Shown here in pieces: positions 10,556 to 21,864 of a DNA stretch of 64,000 nt (position 1 is the first letter of the stretch; every line of letters starts with the position of its first letter). The notes below the pieces were generated by a model, which ran no database searches, was not told where the DNA came from, and saw nothing but the letters and a program-made list of their open reading frames with translations. This DNA comes from Candidatus Fukatsuia symbiotica (GTDB lineage: Bacteria; Pseudomonadota; Gammaproteobacteria; Enterobacterales; Enterobacteriaceae). The stretch spans positions 2,760,009 to 2,824,008 of the forward strand of contig NZ_CP021659.1 of the NCBI RefSeq assembly GCF_003122425.1, written 5' to 3'. Position numbers and translations under genes: made by a program.

Positions 10556-11033
10556 TGTTTGAATACCGTGACTCAGCAGCTAAACGCTGTAATAGTTCGA
10601 CACCGTAGTCAGAACAAGCCACTAACCGGGCCTGACGCCCTTGCTGATGATAAGCTAAATGAAGCTTAATATCTGCTTTGGGCAAAAAACCGGCTCCTTT
10701 TTGTGGCCATTCCACCAAACAGATAGCCTGTTGATCAAAATAATCACGGACACCCATAAATTCCAATTCTTCCGCATCAGCTAAACGATACAGGTCGAAA
10801 TGATAAACTGCTCTTGGTGTTAAAATATAAGGTTCAACCAAAGTATAAGTAGGACTTTTTACACTACCACGATGGCCCAAGGCACGAAGAAAACCACGGC
10901 TGAAGGTGGTTTTTCCACTGCCTAACTCACCGAGAAGATAAATAACGCTAGCACTATTGCAAACAGACGCCAAAACGGAACCCAATGCAACGGTGGCAAC
11001 TTCATCAGGTAAAAATAAAACCTGTTTTTTCAT
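10545..11033 (-). CDS. tsaE: TsaE, ATPase of tRNA t6A37 synthesis
   Basis: 162 residues (E. coli 153). TsaE works with TsaB and TsaD to place threonylcarbamoyl on A37 of ANN-decoding tRNAs. P-loop GELGSGKT at residues 35-42, then the conserved [12 protein letters not shown] and YHFDLYRL segments and the CLVEWPQKG motif. The ATG at 11033 is chosen by alignment ([11 protein letters not shown]); the frame is open 84 bases further upstream. In E. coli queG and nnr lie upstream; here they are absent and hha follows instead. Confidence 0.94.
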   Translation of the reverse strand: MKKQVLFLPDEVATVALGSVLASVCNSASVIYLLGELGSGKTTFSRGFLRALGHRGSVKSPTYTLVEPYILTPRAVYHFDLYRLADAEELEFMGVRDYFDQQAICLVEWPQKGAGFLPKADIKLHLAYHQQGRQARLVACSDYGVELLQRLAAESRYSNNDI

Positions 11034-11153
11034 GCTGTAATATCTATTTTGCTTTGCGAGTTCAAGAGTAACATGCTGTATCTCAGCAAAGTGATTAACC
11101 ACTGCAAGTAAAAGCATCCATACTTTCAGCGTAACTGAACAAGATCTCGCACA

Positions 11154-11357
11154 TTACCTGACATGTTGCCACATCGAAGACGGAACCTTATCGAAAAATT
11201 TATCCGCAATAACCTCTGCCAATCTATGATCCGCAGCAGAATTAAACGATTCTAGCTCATCATCAGAAAGTTCGTACCTATTCTTTTCAATTACCCTCTC
11301 TAAGGTAGCAAGAGTCCTACATTTTCTTAAACGCATTAAATAATCTGTTTTTGTCAT
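11154..11357 (-). CDS. ymoA: Hha/YmoA family nucleoid modulator
   Basis: 67 residues, the usual size, closest in memory to Yersinia YmoA (same [13 protein letters not shown] start and [27 protein letters not shown] segments). Hha/YmoA proteins bind H-NS and adjust silencing of AT-rich and virulence genes, including type III secretion genes in Yersinia. An upstream in-frame extension is unlikely to be used. The gene normally follows tomB/ymoB, which is decayed here (11640-11780). A family 1 repeat now lies in its promoter region. Confidence 0.92.
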   Translation of the reverse strand: MTKTDYLMRLRKCRTLATLERVIEKNRYELSDDELESFNSAADHRLAEVIADKFFDKVPSSMWQHVR

Positions 11358-11444
11358 GATGAATAATCTTCTCGATATACAAATAAATATAGGACAACCA
11401 TCTCTTAAGTTTTGACCACGCCATAAGCATATTCGCAATCTATT

Positions 11445-11561
11445 ACACTCGCTGACACTCCGCCAAAAATGTACTCAGAATAATACTCATTGACCCTATG
11501 TAAACTTTCGCTCATTTCGTCTTCGTCTGAGCGTCGTTCATAACGATTTCGAATAGATTCC
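11445..11561 (-). repeat. Family 1 repeat, degenerate copy upstream of ymoA
   Basis: Contains the inverse of the family 1 interior: ACTCATTGACCCTATGTAAA, then CGTCTTCGTCTGAGCGTCG, then GATTTCGAATAGATTC. It differs from the better copies at many positions. It falls between ymoA and its relic partner gene. Confidence 0.65.
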
Positions 11562-11639
11562 GAGAAAAATATCTTTCTTACTGAGAGAAATTTCTTTCAT
11601 TTAAGGAAGTTATTTTTAAATTTATGATGCAAAGAAGCA

Positions 11640-11780
11640 GTGTATCCGCTTACGCTACCCAGCGTACTCGGGGAAGTAGAATCGTTCACCCAGAGATATT
11701 GTTACAGTACGGATCTTTACACAAGAAATGCAATTGGGCAATATGATTTCTCTTTGACAAGAACTTTTCATATCATCCAA
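11640..11780 (-). pseudogene. tomB: Relic of tomB/ymoB (Hha antitoxin partner)
   Basis: On the minus strand, pieces of a TomB/YmoB-like protein can be read in shifting frames. HIAQLHFLC (11718-11745) resembles the DIAQLKFLC start of TomB, and WVNDSTSPST (about 11663-11692) resembles its WVNDPTS block. Stops lie between and after them. The place, just upstream of ymoA and in the same direction, is where this gene stands in related bacteria. The rest of the protein is not recognisable. The match is from memory and short, so confidence is moderate. Confidence 0.55.
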
Positions 11781-12152
11781 CCCGTTGTGTTTTTATTGAT
11801 TGTCATCTAGCTACCAGCAGAGCCATTAAATAACAGCAAAAAAATTAAGCACAACGAATACGATGCACATAAATCATTTTTCAATCTTACGTGCCACATT
11901 ATTACTTAATTTTACAATTTATCCCGAGTGGAACTGTTGTAATTATCGACTATTATTAAAAATAAACTTTACAGAATTGATATCTTTCGGTTACCACACA
12001 ACGGTAATTCATTGAATAATTAGCCTTTAGATGAAGTAAAATTCAATAACGTTTTAATAAATATAAGCATAATTTATCTTTCTCGAATGCGTTAAATACA
12101 GATAGCGCAGAGGAAGGAGTATACTTGCATATTATTTGCAGGAGATAAATTC
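11781..12152. other. Gene-free AT-rich stretch before yoaH
   Basis: No open frame of note on either strand. It must hold the yoaH-dbpA promoter, but I could not pick a convincing one. GCAGGAGATAAATTC just before 12153 is a good ribosome site. Confidence 0.5.
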
Positions 12153-12386
12153 ATGTTAACGGACATGCCCTCGATTTCCCATCAGGAACAACAAAAAGCA
12201 GCGGAAAAAGTTCACCAATTGATATCAACGGGAATGAGTAGCGCTGAAGCGATCACGTTAGTAGCACAAGAAATTCGGATGCAACATAAAGACGATCCTC
12301 AAGTGACCCTGTTTTTTGATGACGACCTTGATGACGACCTTGAGAAAGCGACTAAATCGATATATCGTCAGGAGTCACCATTGTGA
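12153..12386 (+). CDS. yoaH: YoaH family (UPF0181) protein
   Basis: 77 residues. The N-terminal 45 match the YoaH/UPF0181 family (MPSISHQEQQKAAEKVH, then GMSSAEAITLVAQEIR); the C-terminus is acidic (DDDLDDDLE). Function unknown. A strong ribosome site, GCAGGAG, precedes the ATG. Its stop overlaps the GTG start of dbpA by four bases (GTGA), so the two are likely translated together; this pairing is not the usual E. coli arrangement. Confidence 0.8.
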   Translation: MLTDMPSISHQEQQKAAEKVHQLISTGMSSAEAITLVAQEIRMQHKDDPQVTLFFDDDLDDDLEKATKSIYRQESPL

Positions 12387-13777
12387 GTACTACTGGTTTT
12401 TCTTCATTAACGCTGCCTGCCGAACAGTTGTCGAATCTTAAAGAATTGGATTACAACGAAATGACACCGATACAGGCAGCAGTATTACCGGCAATCCTTA
12501 AAGGACAGGATGTCCGTGCCCAGGCCCAAACCGGCAGCGGTAAAACGGCAGCGTTTGGCATCGGTTTGCTGGATAAAATTGCTATGGGAGCATTTGTCAC
12601 GCAAGCTTTGGTACTCTGTCCAACACGTGAATTGGCAGATCAAATCAGTAAAGAGCTACGCCGTTTAGCCCGTTTTACACAAAATATTAAAATTTTAACC
12701 CTCTGTGGTGGTCAGCCGATGGGGCAACAGCTCAATTCTCTGGTGCATGCTCCTCATGTTGTGGTCGGTACCCCGGGTCGTATCCAGGAACATCTGAGTA
12801 AAACTACCTTAATATTAAAGGGGCTAAAAGTACTAGTGCTGGATGAAGCTGACCGCATGCTGGATATGGGTTTTAGTGAAACCATCGATAAGATTATTAA
12901 TTACGCTCCGCAACAATACCAAACTCTATTATTTTCCGCTACTTATCCTGTCGGAATTGAACAAGTTAGCGCAAAAATACAGCGTCATCCATTAAATGTG
13001 GTCGTTGCACAACAAGAAAACGAAACCTCTATTGAACAGGTATTTTACGAAACTACCTGTGAAGAGCGTTTGCCACTACTGATTACGGTACTCAGACATT
13101 ATCAACCAAGTTCTTGTGTAGTATTTTGTAATACCAAACGAGATTGCCAGGATGTCTATCGAACCCTTGGATCCTGTGGTATGAGTGTATTGGCTTTACA
13201 CGGAGATTTAGAACAATCTTTGCGAGATCAAGTATTAGTTCGGTTTACTAACCATAGCTGCCGTATTCTAGTTGCGACTGATGTTGCCGCCCGTGGTTTG
13301 GATATTAAAGATTTGGTATTAGTGGTTAACTTTGAATTGGCTTTTGATCCAGAGGTACATATTCATCGTATAGGACGTACCGGCCGAACGGGGAAAAATG
13401 GCCTTGCTCTAACGCTTTGTACACCACAAGAGATGAACAGAGCACACGCCATAGAAGACTATTTGCACACGAAACTAAGCTGGATGCCCACTGAGAAAAT
13501 ACGTACGACCGATAGTTGCAATAATAGTGTCATACTGGAAGCAGAAATGATCACTTTGTGTATCGACGGTGGTCGTAAAGCCAAAATACGCCCCGGAGAC
13601 ATTTTAGGTGCCCTAACAGGAAATGCCGGTTTAACCGCTGCTGATGTAGGAAAAATAGCTATATTCCCTGCACATGCTTACGTAGCTATCCGTAAAACGA
13701 GTGTAAAACGTGCTTTGCTACAGTTACAGCAAGGAAAAATTAAAGGTAAAAACTGTAAAGTACGCGAACTAAAATAA
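12383..13777 (+). CDS. dbpA: DbpA, DEAD-box RNA helicase for 23S rRNA
   Basis: 464 residues (E. coli 457). Helicase motifs in order: Q motif near 28, P-loop AQTGSGKT (48-55), PTRELADQ, DEAD (154-157), SAT, and HRIGRTGRTG. The C-terminal 75 or so residues hold the DbpA RNA-recognition fold (CIDGGRKAKIRPGDILGALTG), which binds hairpin 92 of 23S rRNA and gives substrate specificity in 50S assembly. The GTG start overlaps yoaH. It is convergent with groL, with a hairpin terminator between. Confidence 0.94.
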   Translation: MSTTGFSSLTLPAEQLSNLKELDYNEMTPIQAAVLPAILKGQDVRAQAQTGSGKTAAFGIGLLDKIAMGAFVTQALVLCPTRELADQISKELRRLARFTQNIKILTLCGGQPMGQQLNSLVHAPHVVVGTPGRIQEHLSKTTLILKGLKVLVLDEADRMLDMGFSETIDKIINYAPQQYQTLLFSATYPVGIEQVSAKIQRHPLNVVVAQQENETSIEQVFYETTCEERLPLLITVLRHYQPSSCVVFCNTKRDCQDVYRTLGSCGMSVLALHGDLEQSLRDQVLVRFTNHSCRILVATDVAARGLDIKDLVLVVNFELAFDPEVHIHRIGRTGRTGKNGLALTLCTPQEMNRAHAIEDYLHTKLSWMPTEKIRTTDSCNNSVILEAEMITLCIDGGRKAKIRPGDILGALTGNAGLTAADVGKIAIFPAHAYVAIRKTSVKRALLQLQQGKIKGKNCKVRELK

Positions 13778-13900
13778 CCACGCTGTCTAGCCAACTAACC
13801 GGAGCGGCGAGGCGATATAACTCTAGATCTCGTGGAGAAAACGAACGAGGGAAAATATTTTTTAACACAGACACAATTCTAACCAACACAAAAACACAAA

Positions 13901-13921
13901 CGAGCAGGGTAACCCTGCTCG
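13901..13921 (-). terminator. Terminator after groSL
   Basis: Stem CGAGCAGGG / CCCTGCTCG with a three-base loop. On the minus strand it is followed by TTTGTGTTTTTG, as expected for a terminator 60 bp past groL. Confidence 0.7.
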
Positions 13922-13980
13922 CTTTCACTGCGGATAAGCTGCCTATAAAGAATCAATGTCCTCTATCAAGCAGTGGGGAA

Positions 13981-15651
<1,671 letters not shown>

Positions 15652-15677
15652 TTAGTTCAGAAAATTGATTGATCGTA

Positions 15678-15992
15678 CTACTTATTTTCAACAACAACGG
15701 CCAAAATGTCACTTTCTGACATGATCAACATTTCTTCGCCATCAATCTTCTCTACTTTAACCCCGTAGCCATCATTAAAGACAATGACATCACCCACTTT
15801 CACGTCTAAAGGCCTGACCTTCCCGTCGTCCAAAATACGCCCGTTACCAACCGCAAGGATTTTACCACGTGTTGATTTACCCGCCGCTGAACCCGTCAGA
15901 ACAATACCCCCAGGCGATTTATTTTCAACTTCTTTGCGCTTAACTATAACGCGATCATGTAATGGACGAATGTTTATTTGTTGTTGTGTCAT
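15678..15992 (-). CDS. groS: GroES co-chaperonin
   Basis: 104 residues (E. coli 97). The body [17 protein letters not shown], the mobile loop [12 protein letters not shown] and the [13 protein letters not shown] end are typical. The start MTQQQI adds a few residues before the conserved MNIRPLHD-like start; no in-frame ATG exists nearer, so this start is used. GroES caps GroEL. First gene of the groSL operon. Confidence 0.97.
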   Translation of the reverse strand: MTQQQINIRPLHDRVIVKRKEVENKSPGGIVLTGSAAGKSTRGKILAVGNGRILDDGKVRPLDVKVGDVIVFNDGYGVKVEKIDGEEMLIMSESDILAVVVENK

Positions 15993-16072
15993 TTATCGCT
16001 CTCCTATAAAAAGTCCGTATCAGATGCAGGATTGATACCCATTTACTGTCATCAGCGGTACCATGACCTACT

Positions 16073-16100
16073 AAGTGGGGGCATTGTCACTCCCTTCAAG
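16073..16100 (-). promoter_or_regulatory. Sigma-32 heat-shock promoter of groSL
   Basis: On the minus strand CCCTTGAAG (CTTGAA at 16100-16095) is followed after about 13 bases by CCCCCACTT (16081-16073). This matches the sigma-32 -35 and -10 pattern and closely resembles the E. coli groE promoter. It lies 81 bp or more upstream of the groS start. Confidence 0.85.
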
Positions 16101-16196
16101 GGGAAAACCAAAAATTTTTATTTCCTTTGTTTTCCCTTTGAAGGGATTATTAGCTTGTGCAATCCTTACATAATCTTACTTTGGAACGTAACAATT

Positions 16197-17303
16197 ATGA
16201 AAAAAGTTGGTTTTATCGGCTGGCGTGGTATGGTCGGTTCAGTATTAATGGAACGAATGGAGGCAGAAAAAGATTTTGACGTTATCCACCCTGTATTTTT
16301 TTCTACTTCTTCGGAAAAAAACCAGAAAACACCTGAGATAGGGGGTCGATGCCATGAATTACACCGTGCTGATGATATTGACACATTGTACGCATTAGAC
16401 ATCATTATCAGCTGCCAAGGAGGAAATTACACCCAAGAAATTCATCCCAAACTGCGTAAAAAAGGCTGGAAAGGCTATTGGATCGATGCTGCTTCATCGC
16501 TGCGCATGGAAGAAGACACCATTATCATTTTAGATCCAGTTAACAAGCCTATGATTGAGCAAGGTATAAACAACGGTATCAAAACCTTTGTCGGAGGCAA
16601 TTGTACTGTGAGCCTAATGCTGATGTCGCTGGGCGGTTTGTTTGCTGATGATTTAGTAGAATGGGCTTCTGTGGCAACTTATCAGGCCGCTTCTGGCGCA
16701 GGTGCACGCCATATGAATGAACTTATCAGACAAATGGGTAAATTGCATGGTTGTGTAGCAAACGAATTGCTAAATCCGGCAAAAACCATCCTCGAGATTG
16801 AAAGTAAAGTGACGGCACAGATCCGTAATTGTTCCTTACCCACAGATTGTTTTTCTGTACCGTTGGCAGGCAGTGTGATCCCATGGATAGATAGTGCGTT
16901 ATCTAATGGTCAAAGCCGTGAAGAATGGAAAGGTCAGGCGGAAACCAATAAAATCCTCAACACCAGCACGGTGATCCCAATCGATGGCCTATGTGTACGC
17001 ATAGGGGCACTACGTTGCCATAGCCAGGCATTCACCCTGAAATTAAAAAAAGACACATCGCTAGAAGACATTGAAAAAATTATTGCTCAACATAATGAAT
17101 GGGTACGGGTGATCCCCAACGAGCCAGAACTGACTAAACGTAAACTTACACCAGCTGCGATCACCGGCACGCTGAATACTCCGGTTGGACGTCTACGTAA
17201 ACTCAACATGGGGGAGAAGTATTTATCCGCATTTACTGTCGGTGATCAGTTATTGTGGGGAGCCGCTGAACCACTACGTCGTATGCTACGTATGTTGCTG
17301 TAG
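16197..17303 (+). CDS. asd: Aspartate-semialdehyde dehydrogenase
   Basis: 368 residues (E. coli 367). It reduces aspartyl phosphate to the semialdehyde, the branch point to lysine, diaminopimelate, threonine and methionine. NADP-binding [13 protein letters not shown] starts at residue 5; the catalytic cysteine is Cys136 in [24 protein letters not shown] and LRCHSQAFT are conserved. ATG at 16197 chosen by alignment; the longer frame runs back into groS. Divergent from groSL. Confidence 0.96.
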   Translation: MKKVGFIGWRGMVGSVLMERMEAEKDFDVIHPVFFSTSSEKNQKTPEIGGRCHELHRADDIDTLYALDIIISCQGGNYTQEIHPKLRKKGWKGYWIDAASSLRMEEDTIIILDPVNKPMIEQGINNGIKTFVGGNCTVSLMLMSLGGLFADDLVEWASVATYQAASGAGARHMNELIRQMGKLHGCVANELLNPAKTILEIESKVTAQIRNCSLPTDCFSVPLAGSVIPWIDSALSNGQSREEWKGQAETNKILNTSTVIPIDGLCVRIGALRCHSQAFTLKLKKDTSLEDIEKIIAQHNEWVRVIPNEPELTKRKLTPAAITGTLNTPVGRLRKLNMGEKYLSAFTVGDQLLWGAAEPLRRMLRMLL

Positions 17304-17325
17304 TTGCATATATCGCAAGAGATCT

Positions 17326-17470
17326 TAGGACCTGTTCCAAATCTTCTTGAGCGACGCTCAGACGAGGAAAAAATGGGCGAAAAAGCGCAGTTTACATAGA
17401 GTAAATGAACATTTTGAGCCCGTTTTTGACGAAGTATCAGCGAGCACAAAAGATTTCGAACAGGTTCTTA
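17326..17470 (+). repeat. Family 1 MITE-like repeat, shorter subtype
   Basis: Begins TTAGGACCTGTTCCAAATC and ends AGATTTCGAACAGGTTCTTA. The right half reads GACGAAGTATCAGCGAGCAC where the longer subtype has GACGAATTACTTGACCAAAA before GAGCAC. It lies between asd and ygdQ. Confidence 0.85.
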
Positions 17471-17553
17471 GGCAGCCACCATTGTGTATGTCTCCGCCTA
17501 AGGTAACCAAGTTTAACCAAGCCACGTCAAAAAACCCGTTTTATAACAATTTT

Positions 17554-18270
17554 TTAACGAGTCATGCGATTTTTTTTACCACGTAACCAATTTAGCGTCT
17601 CAACTCCTATTGAAAAAAACATGGCGAAATAAATGTACCCTTTCGGCACTCGCATTTGAAAACTTTCCAACACTAAAGTCACGCCCACCAAAATCAAAAA
17701 AGCAAGCGCTAGCATTTTAACCGACGGATTCTGATTGACAAACTCTCCGATAGGCCGAGCAGCAAACATCATCACTCCGACAGCAATCACGACCGCAGCC
17801 ATCATGATAAACAAATGATCAGAGAGCCCAACAGCCGTTATCACAGAATCCAAACTAAAAATAATATCCAGCAACATAATTTGCACAATGGCACCCGCAA
17901 AGGAACTGACATTACTGCTGTGATAATTTTCATCCCCAGAAATGGATTCGTAGATTTCTTTAGTTGACTTCCAAACCAGAAACAACCCGCCGCAGAGTAA
18001 GATTAAATCACGTGTTGAAATATCATGCTCTACAACAGTAAACAGCGGCTTAGTCAAACCAATGACCCAAGTAATAGAAGCCAGCAAAGCCAGACGCATC
18101 AACATCGCTGCGGTCAAACCAATCCGCCTGGCTTGACTCTGTTGCGCTTTAGGTAATTTTGCCACTACCAGAGAAAGGAAAATAATATTATCTATACCAA
18201 GAATAATCTCCAGGATAGTTAGTGTGCCCAGAGCCAACCAGGCATCAGGATCGGCAATCCATTCGAACAT
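17554..18270 (-). CDS. ygdQ: YgdQ, TerC-family integral membrane protein
   Basis: 238 residues with about seven hydrophobic helices. TerC-family signatures are ILGIDNIIFLSLV near the N-terminus and LLDIIFSLDSVITAVG in the middle; their acidic residues are thought to bind metal in this family. The family is linked to metal ion export and tellurite resistance; the exact role of YgdQ is unknown. It lies next to mutH as in E. coli, 85 bp downstream in the same direction. Confidence 0.88.
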   Translation of the reverse strand: MFEWIADPDAWLALGTLTILEIILGIDNIIFLSLVVAKLPKAQQSQARRIGLTAAMLMRLALLASITWVIGLTKPLFTVVEHDISTRDLILLCGGLFLVWKSTKEIYESISGDENYHSSNVSSFAGAIVQIMLLDIIFSLDSVITAVGLSDHLFIMMAAVVIAVGVMMFAARPIGEFVNQNPSVKMLALAFLILVGVTLVLESFQMRVPKGYIYFAMFFSIGVETLNWLRGKKNRMTR

Positions 18271-18355
18271 TACCTATACGCCCTATAAAACACAAAAGCA
18301 GGATTATACGCATTATCTCGCTTAATCATAATCAAGACTGCGTAATTACCCGTTT

Positions 18356-19048
18356 TTAAAGCAGAAAATAGCGAGCCAACAATTCACGGGTAAAAGCCTT
18401 TTTCAGATAAAAACCACGGGGCAATGTCATGATTGGCTGTCCTTTTTCACCAATCGCTTCCGTTAAAGCGTAGCGATTGGCGGCCTTGGGACGCAATTGC
18501 AAAACTTCACCGTGGCGGGCAGTAATACTCTCAACTTTACCCAGGACGATCAAATCCATCAGTTCTTCCCAATCATGGCGAAGTCGTTTTGTTTCCTCGG
18601 CATTCGGACTCCAGAGCAGAGGAGCACCAATACGGCGATCAGCCAAAGGAATATGCCGCTCTCCTTCCACAGGTACCCATAATACTCTGGAAAGTTTGTT
18701 ACGAACATGGCAGCTATCCCAAATAACACCACTATTACCAGTCAATGGAGCAATACAAACAAAAGTGGTTTCTAACGGTACACCTTGAGCACTAACCGGG
18801 ATGGTTTTCAGCTCAATACCGATGTCAGCAAAATCTTGCTCCGGTTTACTACCAGCCTTAGCACCCAGGTAGAATTCCAACAACATGCCTACCCAACCTT
18901 TTTTTTTCTTCAAATTAGCAGGGATAGTCCACTGAATTCGCCTTGCCAGCTCCCCCAAAGTGAAACCAGACAGCGCTTGAGCACGAAGAAAGAGCTGATG
19001 TTCATCACATGGTGGTAACGGAGAGAGTAAATACACACGAGACCTCAT
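18356..19048 (-). CDS. mutH: MutH, GATC-directed mismatch repair endonuclease
   Basis: 230 residues (E. coli 229). The nuclease triad is visible as Asp72, Glu79 and Lys81 in [15 protein letters not shown]. MutH nicks the unmethylated strand at hemimethylated GATC sites when activated by MutS-MutL. MutL is in this window; MutS is not. It is divergent from rppH, as in E. coli, and precedes ygdQ. Confidence 0.95.
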   Translation of the reverse strand: MRSRVYLLSPLPPCDEHQLFLRAQALSGFTLGELARRIQWTIPANLKKKKGWVGMLLEFYLGAKAGSKPEQDFADIGIELKTIPVSAQGVPLETTFVCIAPLTGNSGVIWDSCHVRNKLSRVLWVPVEGERHIPLADRRIGAPLLWSPNAEETKRLRHDWEELMDLIVLGKVESITARHGEVLQLRPKAANRYALTEAIGEKGQPIMTLPRGFYLKKAFTRELLARYFLL

Positions 19049-19256
19049 TTCAAAACCAATTGTGCAGCAAAACCTATCAACAGATTAAAAAACAAACTAA
19101 AAACTAAACCAGCATGCAAATTCCCTTATCAGGCTAAGCGATAGCAAATAATAGCATGAATTAGATGATGTTTTTTTAACAGGTAGATGGCGGTCATTTT
19201 TGTCATTTTTATTTTATGCACCAGTTTTCAACAATAATAAACAGGATTTTACCTGT

Positions 19257-19345
19257 TTATCCACAGATTTTTGGGATAACCTTATTAAATTGACACTGTT
19301 CTTTCAATTTATGATCTTGACATAGAAAATTTTTATATATCCACA
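19257..19345. promoter_or_regulatory. Possible DnaA boxes in the mutH-rppH intergenic region
   Basis: A perfect TTATCCACA at 19257-19265 and an eight-of-nine copy, ATATCCACA, at 19337-19345, with GGGATAAC between them. The 411 bp gap between the divergent genes holds no open frame. An inverted TAAACAGG/CCTGTTTA pair directly precedes the first box. Only sequence matches support this; AT-rich DNA gives such boxes by chance. Confidence 0.4.
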
Positions 19346-19459
19346 AATTGCACGCAAAAATTGTCATCTTACATGAACCAATAAGCAGTAGTTTACCGCT
19401 TGTAGCTATTGTGAAACAATCGGGGTATCTTTAAATTCTAAGCTGATCGAGGTGGTCTG

Positions 19460-19960
19460 GTGATTGATGATGACGGCTACCGCCCGAATGTTGGTATTGT
19501 AATCTGTAATCGACAAGGGCAGGTTCTATGGGCTCGGCGTCATGGTCAGCACTCTTGGCAATTTCCTCAGGGCGGGATCAACCCCGGCGAAACACCAGAG
19601 CAGGCGATGTACCGTGAACTCTTTGAAGAGGTCGGTCTCAGTAGAAAAAATGTTCGTGTACTGGCTTCGAGCCGCAACTGGTTACGTTACAAATTACCTA
19701 AACGTTTAGTACGTTGGGATACAAAGCCGGTGTGTATCGGTCAAAAACAACGCTGGTTTTTGTTACAACTGATAGGGAATGATACCGATATCAATATGCA
19801 ATGCAGTAATGTCCCCGAGCTTGACGGCTGGCTCTGGGTGAGTTACTGGTACCCAGTACGTCAGGTTGTTTCTTTCAAACGCGATGTATACCGCAGAGTT
19901 ATGAAAGAATTCGCAACCACGGTGATAGCAATGCACGCCATTACCAATAATCGAAGATAA
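19460..19960 (+). CDS. rppH: RppH, RNA pyrophosphohydrolase
   Basis: 166 residues (E. coli 176; the tail is shorter). The Nudix box [11 protein letters not shown]...RELFEEVGL spans residues 38-60. RppH removes pyrophosphate from 5' triphosphate RNA ends to start RNase E decay. GTG start with GAGGTGG upstream, as in E. coli. Downstream the usual ptsP-lgt-thyA genes are missing and rbsB stands convergent, so synteny breaks here. Confidence 0.95.
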   Translation: MIDDDGYRPNVGIVICNRQGQVLWARRHGQHSWQFPQGGINPGETPEQAMYRELFEEVGLSRKNVRVLASSRNWLRYKLPKRLVRWDTKPVCIGQKQRWFLLQLIGNDTDINMQCSNVPELDGWLWVSYWYPVRQVVSFKRDVYRRVMKEFATTVIAMHAITNNRR

Positions 19961-20013
19961 TCAATATTATTGACTACCTACACCATCATCATAGTTGCAA
20001 CCTTTATTTTACT

Positions 20014-20913
20014 TTACTTGCTCATTACCAGTTTCAAACCTATCAGAATAATGTCAGGTATTTTTTCGCCTTTTAGTACTTTATCGGCCATTTCCACACC
20101 TTTCGCGCCAATCTGTTCCGGTTGCTGAGCAATGGTCGCCGCCATTTCACCACTTTTAACCGTTTTAACCGCTTCATCAGTGCCGTCGAATCCTACCACT
20201 AGCACATCCATTCTTTTCAGGTTCTGCAAAGTCTGCAAAGCACCCAACGCCATTTCATCATTTTGCGCAAATACGGCCTGAATATTAGGGTAAAGAGTTA
20301 ACAACTCTTGCATCACATGCATCCCGTCTGTGCGATCATAGTGCGCCGGTTGGCTGGCCAATAAGTTAAACTTATGTTGCTTTACTGATTGCCTAAAACC
20401 TTCAGCACGTTCACGCACTCCTGAAGAAACAACGATCCCCTCCAGTTGTACAACTCTAGCACCATCACCCAGTTTACGTGCAATAAAATCACCCGCCATT
20501 TTTGAACCCAGGATATTATCAGAAGTAATATGACTTTTTACTGTGACACCATGCGCTATGCGATCCAGTGTGATAACTGGAATGTTAACCTCATTTGCCA
20601 ACTTAACCGAGTTACCTGCCGCATTGGAATTAACCGTACTGATTAACAAGAATTTAACGTCGGAACGCATTGTCAAAGATTGAACATTGAGTAGCTCTGT
20701 AGCTGAATTATTTCTTGAATCGTACACCTCTAAAGTATAACCCAATTTATCTGCTTCCTTTTGTGCCCCTTCTTTCATTGAAATAAAAAATGGATTACAT
20801 GGATTATCTAGAGTAGGAACAACCAGTGCAATGGTATCTTTAGCCAACACCTGAGTACTGGCAATAAAACTTAATACCACTAAAATCGGGGTACCCCATT
20901 TATTTATTTTCAT
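20014..20913 (-). CDS. rbsB: RbsB-like D-ribose-binding periplasmic protein (orphan)
   Basis: 299 residues (E. coli RbsB 296). Signal peptide about 1-24 ending STQVLAK, then the type 1 periplasmic-binding fold: DTIALVVPTLDNP, NIPVITLDRIA, VFAQNDEMALGAL, VGFDGTDEA and the end IGLKLVMSK. A three-residue insertion (NPCNPFF) sits in the first ligand loop. The rest of rbsDACK is not near it, so transport would need parts encoded elsewhere, or the gene is a leftover. RbsB also feeds ribose taxis through Trg in E. coli. Confidence 0.85.
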   Translation of the reverse strand: MKINKWGTPILVVLSFIASTQVLAKDTIALVVPTLDNPCNPFFISMKEGAQKEADKLGYTLEVYDSRNNSATELLNVQSLTMRSDVKFLLISTVNSNAAGNSVKLANEVNIPVITLDRIAHGVTVKSHITSDNILGSKMAGDFIARKLGDGARVVQLEGIVVSSGVRERAEGFRQSVKQHKFNLLASQPAHYDRTDGMHVMQELLTLYPNIQAVFAQNDEMALGALQTLQNLKRMDVLVVGFDGTDEAVKTVKSGEMAATIAQQPEQIGAKGVEMADKVLKGEKIPDIILIGLKLVMSK

Positions 20914-21259
20914 CCATATGCCTCCAAAAAACCCTGTCGTTCAAAACCCTGTATATTTAATCACAAAGCGTAAGCAATTCACCCGGGCAATTAAACGTTA
21001 CCATGTTTTAATCATCCTTTTGTACACCGACAATTTATCTTATCGTGAAAAATGGGATCGGTTCAAAAAATTTTCTGTCAAAAAGCAGAAATATACTATC
21101 AAAAAATCTCGTGCCGGGTTCATCCATCATTACCAAGAGGTGAAAAAAAACAATTCGTTACCCGCTAAGTGTTCTAAACGCCGCATTTTTTAACTTACTG
21201 CCAATTGCGTTTTACCAATCCTTTTTACAGACAGTATAAAAAAAGTAAATAAACACTCT

Positions 21260-21314
21260 GAATTCATTTCTGACGAAGTATCAGCGAGCACAACAGATTT
21301 CGAATAAGCTCTAA
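21260..21314 (+). repeat. Family 1 repeat, right-end fragment
   Basis: GACGAAGTATCAGCGAGCAC followed by AACAGATTTCGAATAAGCTC, the right third of the shorter subtype. Confidence 0.65.
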
Positions 21315-21615
21315 GATATCAATGTTGTCCTGTTGCTAATGGCCAACTAACAAATATTATTTAGTAATACACAGAAAAAAACAATTAAATATAAAAAATA
21401 TCTTTAAGCTATTGCTATAACATTTTACGTGTATTAGTAAACTGATAACGCAATGACGATAAATAAACAAGCCATTCTGTCATTAAATCTATTTAATAAT
21501 TTACAAAATTAATAGTGAAATAAAATTTTTAACATCCCCATACTAAAAATAAGCAATATCAAGTCACTTTTTCTTACAGTTAAAAATTTATTGCCTTCTG
21601 GAAAGCCTACTCAAA

Positions 21616-21758
21616 ATCTTGCAAAACCTACTACATACTGCAAATTCTGTGCTACCTGGTGCTCGCAATCCTCACGTACTCGCATGTACACTGCGGGTTA
21701 CTGTGCTCCAAGCACCTTAAATTCGCATAACACACTACGGTTTTGCAAGAAGTCTAAT
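21616..21758. repeat. Family 2 repeat, near-complete copy
   Basis: Starts ATCTTGCAAAACCTACTACA and ends ACGGTTTTGCAAGAAGTCTA, an inverted pair. The interior has GTGCTACCTGGTGCTCGCAA and TCCTCACGTACTCGC, found again at 34800 and 42480. No open frame. Confidence 0.7.
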
Positions 21759-21864
21759 ACAGAAGCGTAAGTCTTCAAAAACCTGCAACGTCGGAGTACA
21801 TTGAGCGGCATCTGCCTTGTTCTCATGTGAAAGATCGATTTTAACCAACAGAAGGCTTATTTTT

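Larger units (their letters stand above)
20914..21864. other. Gene-poor stretch between rbsB and alaA
   Basis: Holds two repeat fragments (listed separately) and no gene I can support. An open frame of 91 codons starts 5 bp from the rbsB start on the plus strand; it is Lys/Arg-rich, has no ribosome site and no recognisable motif, and is probably chance. Confidence 0.5.

Noticed and set aside
20918..21193. 91-codon plus-strand open frame beside rbsB
   Set aside because: No ribosome site, no motif, odd Lys/Arg-rich composition, and it begins 5 bp from a divergent start. Chance frame.
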